Shown: positions 1 to 3,377 of the stretch, piece after piece
Numbering within the stretch: the stretch's first letter is position 1
Layout: the number at the start of each line of letters is the position of its first letter
Source: Microbacteriaceae bacterium
Lineage (GTDB): Bacteria; Actinomycetota; Actinomycetes; Actinomycetales; Microbacteriaceae
Direction of reading: 5' to 3'
NCBI GenBank assembly: GCA_011620705.1
Contig: WOYR01000246.1
Coordinates: 1-5,844, forward strand
DNA: 5,844 nt
The notes under the pieces: model-generated
Databases searched by the model: none
What the model saw: the letters and a program-made list of their open reading frames with translations, nothing else
What the model was told of the DNA's origin: nothing
Program-made: the position numbers and the translations under genes

Positions 1-9
1 CGCTGTCAC
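1..9 (-). CDS. Possible 5' end of a leftward gene running off the window (leaderless GTG start)
   Basis: On the minus strand a GTG at 9..7 (GTG ACA GCG) opens a frame that leaves the window. It lies six bases after a TAGCCT hexamer, the spacing expected for a leaderless actinobacterial start, where the first transcribed base is also the first base of the start codon. Only three codons are visible, so no function can be given. A competing reading is that a minus-strand gene starts further right and this GTG is internal; in the frame of the GTG at 85..83 the bases read as a hydrophobic stretch followed by an arginine-rich segment and are also open to the edge. The two readings use different frames. 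Confidence 0.3.
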
Positions 10-15
10 GCCCCG

Positions 16-21
16 AGGCTA
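16..21 (-). promoter_or_regulatory. Putative -10 hexamer of the left-edge leftward gene
   Basis: TAGCCT reads on the minus strand at 21..16 and matches the actinobacterial sigma-A -10 pattern TAnnnT. It is followed by six bases and then GTG at 9..7. The same hexamer stands seven bases before the proposed start of the rightward hydrolase gene. No convincing -35 is visible at 16-18 bp spacing, which is common for such promoters. The interval between this box and the rightward one (22-176) is only ambiguously coding. Confidence 0.35.
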
Positions 22-176
22 CGCCCGTGCGGCGCCGGACCGCCCGCCGCACCAGTAGGACCACCGCGGTGCCGGTCACCACCACCGCGCGACAGGGCGG
101 CAGCGATCAGGATGCGGCGGGATGCGTGCGTCATGCTCACGGCGGTGGGCAGAAGCCCTTCGGGGCCGGACTCGTC

Positions 177-182
177 TAGCCT
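177..182 (+). promoter_or_regulatory. Putative -10 hexamer for a leaderless hydrolase transcript
   Basis: TAGCCT at 177-182 is followed by GAAGGGC and then ATG at 190. A -10 to start-codon gap of seven bases would place the transcription start at or beside the A of ATG, giving a leaderless mRNA. The -35 region around 153-159 shows no good consensus. Because a leaderless mRNA starts at its own start codon, this box is the main reason for choosing ATG 190 over the other in-frame ATGs. Confidence 0.45.
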
Positions 183-189
183 GAAGGGC

Positions 190-987
190 ATGCGGCGACC
201 GTGCGGATGGATGCGGCGGCCGCCCATGCTGCACATCGCGATCGACCGCGGCCGCGGCCCGGCCGTCGTGATGATCCACGGGATCGCATCGTCCTCGGTG
301 ACCTTCGAGAACGTGGTGCCGCTGATCGAGCCCTCTCACCGCGTCATCGCCATCGACCTGCTCGGATTCGGGGGCTCACCCGCCCCCGACGACGCCGGCT
401 ACACGCTCGAGGAGCATGTGGCGGCGCTCGAGCGCACGATCGGCGCCCTGAGGCTCCGGGGCGGGTTCACGCTGGTCGGGCACTCGATGGGCGCACTGAT
501 CGCGGCCCGGTACGCGGCGACCCGCCCGGCGCGCGCGCGGGGCGCCCGACTGACCCGCCTGGTGCTCGTGAGCCCGCCGATCTACCTCGCGCCGGCCGCC
601 ATCGGCAGCCAGTGGGATCGCACCGCGATGGGCCTCTACCTGCGGATCTACGAATACCTGCGCAGCAACAAGGAGTTCACCATGCGCGCCGCCGCCGGCC
701 TCGCCCGACTGTCGCCGATCAAGGACCTGCTCGTCGTCTCGGAGCAGAACTGGCGGCCCTTCGTGCTGTCCCTGCAGAACTCGATCGAGTCGCAGACCTC
801 GGTGAGCGACCTGGCCGCGGTGCGCGTGCCCGTGCAAGTGGTCTACGGATCGCTCGATGCGTTTCTGGCGCCATCGGGCATCCGGGTCATCGCCCAGTTG
901 CGGGGAGTCACTGTGCACCGGGTCGACGGTGCGGATCACGTCATCCGTCCACGGATGGCCCGGGTCGTCGCCACGGCGATCGGCTGA
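190..987 (+). CDS. Alpha/beta-fold hydrolase
   Basis: A 265-residue protein of the alpha/beta hydrolase superfamily, probably a cytosolic esterase-like enzyme; no signal peptide or membrane segment is visible. With the start at 190, the oxyanion-side HG motif (VVMIHG) is at residues 30-31. The nucleophile elbow GHSMG has its serine at 99. The likely acid is Asp223 in the VVYGSLD strand-turn, and the likely base is His250 in GADH. The order and spacing are normal for the family, and the cap region between about 130 and 205 is helical and positively charged. The substrate cannot be read from the sequence. The start is uncertain: ATG 190 fits a leaderless promoter, but ATG 211 and ATG 226 are in frame and would leave the fold intact, while the longer ATG 112 would place the promoter inside the gene. 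The FMN reductase gene follows after 97 bp on the same strand, so co-transcription is possible but not shown. Confidence 0.88.
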   Translation: MRRPCGWMRRPPMLHIAIDRGRGPAVVMIHGIASSSVTFENVVPLIEPSHRVIAIDLLGFGGSPAPDDAGYTLEEHVAALERTIGALRLRGGFTLVGHSMGALIAARYAATRPARARGARLTRLVLVSPPIYLAPAAIGSQWDRTAMGLYLRIYEYLRSNKEFTMRAAAGLARLSPIKDLLVVSEQNWRPFVLSLQNSIESQTSVSDLAAVRVPVQVVYGSLDAFLAPSGIRVIAQLRGVTVHRVDGADHVIRPRMARVVATAIG

Positions 988-1052
988 GGGCGCGCCTTCG
1001 TTCGGGGCGGCGATGGAATGAGCCGTCGCCGCTGGTGGTTGCGGCATGAAAC

Positions 1053-1068
1053 GATTGACGCATCAACC
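1053..1068. promoter_or_regulatory. Imperfect dyad, possible repressor operator upstream of the flavin reductase gene
   Basis: The 16 bases GATTGACGCATCAACC form a dyad with 12 of 16 symmetric positions and the core TTGA-N4-TCAA. It lies four bases upstream of the purine-rich SD segment of the next gene. TTGA/TCAA half-sites resemble operators of MarR-type and similar small repressors, which often control flavin-dependent oxidoreductases. That link is inference only. The 97-bp gap around it (988-1084) has no convincing terminator and no clear -35/-10 pair. Confidence 0.25.
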
Positions 1069-1072
1069 ACGT

Positions 1073-1079
1073 GGAGGAG
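1073..1079 (+). promoter_or_regulatory. Shine-Dalgarno that fixes the GTG start of the flavin reductase
   Basis: GGAGGAG at 1073-1079 stands five bases before GTG 1085. It rules out the longer in-frame ATG at 1046, which has no SD and would add 13 unlikely residues. Confidence 0.85.
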
Positions 1080-1084
1080 TTTCC

Positions 1085-1654
1085 GTGACCACCCGTCTCA
1101 TGATCATCGTTGGCAGCGTCCGCCCCGGCCGGATCGGCCTGCCGATCGCCGGCTGGGTGCGCGAGCGCGCCGAGGCGCACGGGGGTTTCGAGGTCGACTT
1201 CGTCGACCTGGCCGAGCTGAACCTTCCCTTCATGGATGAGCCGAACCACCCGATGCTGCACCAGTACACGAAGCCGCACACCGTCGCATGGGGCGAGCGG
1301 GTGGCGGCAGCGGACGCCTTCATCCTCGTCACTCCGGAGTACAACCACAGCTTCTCGCCCGCGCTCAAGAACGCGCTGGACTTCCTCAACAAGGAATGGT
1401 GGCGCAAGCCGGTCGGATTCGTCAGCTACGGCGGGGTCTCGGGCGGAACGCGGGGTGTCGTCGCCCTGACAACATCCACCTCCGGACTGGGGATGGTCAA
1501 GATCGGCGCGAACGTCGAGCTCGCCTTCGCCAGAGCCCAGATCGTCGACGGGGTGTTCGTGCCCGGCGAGAAGGAGTCCGCGATCCTCGAGAAGGAGTTC
1601 GGCGAGCTGCTCGACCTCTCCGAGGTGCTCAAGCCCTCGCGGCTGAACGGCTAG
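1085..1654 (+). CDS. NAD(P)H-dependent FMN reductase family flavoprotein
   Basis: A 189-residue flavodoxin-fold protein of the NADPH-dependent FMN reductase family, which uses NAD(P)H and bound FMN to reduce flavins, quinones, azo compounds or metal oxyanions. The N-terminal beta strand (RLMIIVG) leads into the phosphate-binding loop GSVRPGR at residues 10-16. The conserved PEYNHSFSPALKNALD block, which packs on the flavin, starts at 84, and the third flavin loop SYGGVSGGTRG covers 114-124. Length and motif order are typical for a complete single-domain member, cytosolic and usually a dimer or tetramer. The start is GTG 1085 with a strong SD. It runs in the same direction as the hydrolase upstream and converges on the MFS gene downstream, with a large inverted repeat between. 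The exact acceptor (quinone, azo dye, chromate, free FMN) cannot be told from the sequence. Confidence 0.92.
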   Translation: MTTRLMIIVGSVRPGRIGLPIAGWVRERAEAHGGFEVDFVDLAELNLPFMDEPNHPMLHQYTKPHTVAWGERVAAADAFILVTPEYNHSFSPALKNALDFLNKEWWRKPVGFVSYGGVSGGTRGVVALTTSTSGLGMVKIGANVELAFARAQIVDGVFVPGEKESAILEKEFGELLDLSEVLKPSRLNG

Positions 1655-1666
1655 CCCCGACCGCCC

Positions 1667-1734
1667 TTCGGGAGGAAGCCACGCCGCTGCACGGCGGGCT
1701 CCGCACCCGCTTCGCGGCGTGGCTTCCTCCCGAA
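1667..1734. terminator. Large perfect inverted repeat between convergent genes, probable bidirectional terminator
   Basis: Positions 1667-1686 are the exact reverse complement of 1715-1734, a 20-bp perfect stem extended to 21 bp by the C1687:G1714 pair. Inside the loop a second small hairpin can form, GCGGG at 1694-1698 with CCCGC at 1706-1710. It sits 12 bases after the stop of the flavin reductase gene and 39 bases after the stop of the convergent MFS gene, so it would fold in both transcripts. There is no T-run on either side, so if it terminates it does so as a U-less hairpin, as often proposed for actinobacteria. It could instead be a copy of a dispersed palindromic repeat. Confidence 0.7.
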
Positions 1735-1773
1735 CGGGGGTGCGACGCGGGTCGCGGCCCGTCGCCGGGAGCG

Positions 1774-3027
1774 TCAGCTCGGCTGCACCGGCACCGGTTC
1801 GGTATCGGGAAGCGGGCTGGCGTCGCGTCCGCGCAGATCGGGCAGACGCCGGTGGAAGAGCGCAGGGACGAGCGTCCCGGCCGCCGCGAATGCCACAGCC
1901 ACCAGGAAGCCGCCGAGCCCCGCGCCGCCGCCGTGCGTGCCCGCCACGTAGTCGATCAGGAACCCCGCGACGGCCGAGCCGGCTGCCGCCCCGATCAGCT
2001 GCCCCGTGCCGACCCAGCCGTACGCCTCGGCCGTGTCGCTGAAGCGCACGCTCGACGACACCACGGCGAACATCACGGCGAGTGCCGGGGCGATGCAGAG
2101 CCCTGCGACCAGGAGCGCGCCGCTCAACGTCCAGAATTCGGCGGGCGTCCCCGTCCAGGCCATGAGGGCGGCAGCGGCCAGGGCGGACCCCGCCAGCACC
2201 ACGACCATCCGCCTCGCCAGCGACCACGGACCGACCGGGATGTGCCCCAGCAGCAGCCCGCCGAGCAGCGAGGCCACCGCCCAGATCGCCAGCACCACGC
2301 CGGAGGCGGAGTTGCCCCGCCCGAAAGTCGCGACGACGCCCGCCTCGGTCGCGGCGCAGGCGCCGACGAGCAGGAAGCCGACGATGGTCGCGAGCAGCAC
2401 CTGCGGCCGCTTCAGCACGGCTCCGAGCTTGCGCGTGCTGCGCGGGATGCGCACCCGGCCCACCTCGGGCGAGAGCAGGAACCACAGCCCTCCGCCGATC
2501 AGGAAGACGACCGAGATCAGGATGCCGGCCACGGTGTCGATCTGGATGGCGACGAAGGTCACCACGACCGGCCCGGCGATCCAGATGATCTCCTGCGCTG
2601 AGGCGTCGAGCGAGAACAGCGGGGTCAGCTGCCGCGAGTTGACCATCTTCGGGTAGATCGTGCGAACCGCCGGCTGCACGGGAGGGTAGCTGAGGCCTGA
2701 CACGAGCCCAGCGATCATGTAGCCGATGAGCGGCAGGGGCACGAGCGCGACGGCGATCAGCGAGACGGCGCAGATGGATGTCGTGAGCACCAGCACCGGG
2801 CGCATGCCCCACTGCCCCATCCAGCGGCTGGTGAGGGGCCCGGACACGGCCTGCCCGATGCTCGTCGCGGCGAGCACCAGCCCGGCCGTGCCGTAGGAGC
2901 CGAAGATGTGCTGCATGTGCAGCAGGAAGCCGAGCGACAGCATCCCGCTCGGAAAGCGCGCCATGAGCTGCGCGGTGATGATGCGGGCAACCCCTGGGGT
3001 GCGCAGCAGGCTCATGTATGCGTTCAC
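1774..3027 (-). CDS. Major facilitator superfamily transporter
   Basis: A 417-residue integral membrane protein of the MFS type, probably a drug or metabolite exporter in the cytoplasmic membrane. The hydrophobic pattern fits two six-helix halves: the first helix spans about residues 12-37, and later ones are clearly seen at about 44-62, 78-98, 100-120 and 145-185, followed by a basic loop near 188-205 and a second hydrophobic set. A motif-A-like loop between helices 2 and 3 reads GPLTSRWMGQWGMRP (about 63-77), with the helix-capping glycine and basic residues expected. The C-terminus is a polar, proline-rich cytoplasmic tail. The start used is GTG at 3027..3025, which lacks an SD but has a -10-like TAGAGT nine bases upstream. 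ATG at 3015..3013, four codons inside, is the alternative. It is transcribed away from the ribonucleotide reductase gene, and its substrate is unknown. Confidence 0.88.
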   Translation of the reverse strand: MNAYMSLLRTPGVARIITAQLMARFPSGMLSLGFLLHMQHIFGSYGTAGLVLAATSIGQAVSGPLTSRWMGQWGMRPVLVLTTSICAVSLIAVALVPLPLIGYMIAGLVSGLSYPPVQPAVRTIYPKMVNSRQLTPLFSLDASAQEIIWIAGPVVVTFVAIQIDTVAGILISVVFLIGGGLWFLLSPEVGRVRIPRSTRKLGAVLKRPQVLLATIVGFLLVGACAATEAGVVATFGRGNSASGVVLAIWAVASLLGGLLLGHIPVGPWSLARRMVVVLAGSALAAAALMAWTGTPAEFWTLSGALLVAGLCIAPALAVMFAVVSSSVRFSDTAEAYGWVGTGQLIGAAAGSAVAGFLIDYVAGTHGGGAGLGGFLVAVAFAAAGTLVPALFHRRLPDLRGRDASPLPDTEPVPVQPS

Positions 3028-3036
3028 GAGGTGTCA

Positions 3037-3042
3037 ACTCTA
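3037..3042 (-). promoter_or_regulatory. Putative -10 of the MFS gene (leaderless or near-leaderless)
   Basis: TAGAGT reads on the minus strand at 3042..3037 and fits the TAnnnT pattern. Nine bases later comes the GTG start codon at 3027, so the transcript would have almost no 5' leader, consistent with the absence of an SD. No -35 of note is seen 16-18 bp upstream. Confidence 0.4.
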
Positions 3043-3059
3043 GTGACGGTCGTCCCGCG

Positions 3060-3065
3060 TAGCCT
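3060..3065 (+). promoter_or_regulatory. Possible upstream rightward -10 hexamer
   Basis: TAGCCT on the plus strand is identical to the -10 candidates at 21..16 and 177-182. A start about seven bases on (near 3072) would place the stem-loops at 3067-3136 at the head of the transcript, either as a small RNA or as a long leader for the ribonucleotide reductase gene. There is no start codon at the leaderless position and no clear -35, so this may be chance. Confidence 0.2.
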
Positions 3066-3066
3066 C

Positions 3067-3136
3067 CCGACAAGCGAGCCGCTCGTCGGAGCCGGCATCG
3101 CGGCGGAGGCCGGAAACGGCCTTCGTGCCAAGCTCC
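3067..3136. other. Two adjacent stem-loops in the divergent intergenic region
   Basis: The first stem-loop pairs 3067-3075 with 3081-3089 (eight of nine pairs, 5-base loop). The second is a longer imperfect stem at 3088-3136: GGAGC 3088-3092 pairs with GCTCC 3132-3136 and GGCA 3094-3097 with TGCC 3126-3129. Its tip pairs 3105-3112 with 3117-3124 (seven Watson-Crick pairs plus one G-T) and is closed by a GAAA tetraloop. The two stems share bases at 3088-3089, so they compete there. No T-run follows on either strand. The segment lies between the MFS start and the nrd operators and has no credible reading frame. High GC content makes such folds fairly easy to form by chance. Confidence 0.35.
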
Positions 3137-3152
3137 GGCGCGCTGTGGGATG

Positions 3153-3161
3153 TGTTGATAA
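3153..3161 (-). promoter_or_regulatory. DnaA-box-like site 1
   Basis: On the minus strand this reads TTATCAACA, one mismatch from the DnaA box TTATCCACA. It opens an AT-rich island in a very GC-rich genome and is the leftmost of three such 9-mers within 40 bp upstream of the ribonucleotide reductase promoter. Confidence 0.4.
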
Positions 3162-3171
3162 GTCACCGGAG

Positions 3172-3180
3172 TTATACACA
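3172..3180 (+). promoter_or_regulatory. DnaA-box-like site 2 (perfect to the E. coli consensus)
   Basis: TTATACACA matches the classical DnaA box TTATNCACA exactly. It differs at two positions from TTGTCCACA, the form favoured in Streptomyces and mycobacteria. It also forms an inverted pair with 3151-3161 across a 10-base gap, so the two together could be the operator of another regulator. Confidence 0.5.
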
Positions 3181-3183
3181 TTC

Positions 3184-3192
3184 TGTGGACGA
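3184..3192 (-). promoter_or_regulatory. DnaA-box-like site 3
   Basis: On the minus strand this reads TCGTCCACA, one mismatch from the actinobacterial DnaA box TTGTCCACA. It starts four bases after site 2 and ends five bases before the first NrdR box. Confidence 0.4.
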
Positions 3193-3197
3193 CACGC

Positions 3198-3213
3198 CCA
3201 CTACATGTAGTGG
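3198..3213. promoter_or_regulatory. NrdR box 1
   Basis: CCACTACATGTAGTGG is a perfect 16-bp palindrome and matches the NrdR-box pattern (acaCwAtATaTwGtgt) in its conserved C4, A6, A8, T9, T11 and G13 positions. NrdR is the ATP-cone repressor of ribonucleotide reductase genes, binding tandem boxes when dATP/ATP signal sufficient dNTPs. The position directly upstream of an RNR gene and the partner site 33 bp on make the assignment strong. Confidence 0.85.
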
Positions 3214-3242
3214 TTGCCGCTCCGTCGGTGCCCCGATATATA
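3214..3242 (+). promoter_or_regulatory. Probable ribonucleotide reductase promoter lying between and over the NrdR boxes
   Basis: TTGCCG at 3214-3219 and TATATA at 3237-3242 are separated by 17 bp, the ideal sigma-A spacing; an overlapping TATAGT at 3239-3244 is an even better -10 at 19 bp. The -10 lies inside NrdR box 2 and the -35 abuts box 1, so NrdR bound to both would block RNA polymerase. Transcription would begin near 3249-3252, giving a leader of about 125-130 bases before the TTG start. Confidence 0.55.
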
Positions 3243-3246
3243 GTGA
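3231..3246. promoter_or_regulatory. NrdR box 2
   Basis: CCCCGATATATAGTGA matches the conserved core of the NrdR box (C4, ATATAT, A12, G13, TG) with one deviation, G instead of T/A at position 5. It begins 33 bp after box 1, about three helical turns, the usual spacing of tandem NrdR boxes, so both would lie on the same face of the DNA. Confidence 0.8.
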
Positions 3247-3309
3247 TGGAACTTCCCGGCCGGGGGATGGGACAACGGTCGTCGAGCGTTGGAGTCATTG
3301 GGCTGAATG

Positions 3310-3361
3310 ACGCCCCCGAAAGCACAGCTCGGGGCGTTTCGGGGAACGTGCCGGTCGGCAC
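3310..3361 (+). promoter_or_regulatory. Leader RNA hairpins upstream of the nrdA ribosome binding site
   Basis: ACGCCCC at 3310-3316 pairs with GGGGCGT at 3331-3337 (7 bp, 14-base loop) and is followed by TTTC, resembling a weak intrinsic terminator or attenuator. A second hairpin, GTGCC 3348-3352 with GGCAC 3357-3361 around a GGTC loop, ends exactly where the AGAAGGAG SD begins. These could modulate elongation or ribosome access, but no known riboswitch motif was recognised; in particular I saw no cobalamin B12-box. Confidence 0.35.
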
Positions 3362-3369
3362 AGAAGGAG
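3362..3369 (+). promoter_or_regulatory. Shine-Dalgarno that fixes the TTG start of nrdA
   Basis: AGAAGGAG is a near-perfect SD placed eight bases before TTG 3378. The frame is open upstream to 3210 and beyond, but the upstream codons cross the promoter, NrdR box 2 and leader hairpins, and encode a low-complexity stretch unrelated to an ATP cone. Confidence 0.8.
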
Positions 3370-3377
3370 CAGGCGAA

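Noticed and set aside
201..1049. Plus-strand open frame of 282 codons overlapping the hydrolase
   Set aside because: It is an alternative frame of the hydrolase with Arg/Pro-rich shadow composition; the other frame has the full catalytic triad.
1046..1087. Earlier ATG start for the flavin reductase gene
   Set aside because: It has no SD, and the extra residues precede the normal first beta strand; GTG 1085 has a strong SD at ideal spacing.
1288..2601. Plus-strand open frame of 437 codons across the flavin reductase and MFS genes
   Set aside because: It is an out-of-frame and antisense shadow, rich in Arg, Gly and His, with no recognisable fold and passing through the inverted repeat.
3032..3037. 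Perfect TTGACA -35 hexamer on the minus strand upstream of the MFS start
   Set aside because: A -10 at 16-18 bp would fall inside the coding start, where there is no good TAnnnT match, and the start codon would then lie upstream of the transcript start.
3249..3377. Cobalamin riboswitch in the nrdA leader (known for some actinobacterial RNR genes)
   Set aside because: The leader is too short and no B12-box-like conserved core was seen; the NrdR boxes supply the expected control.
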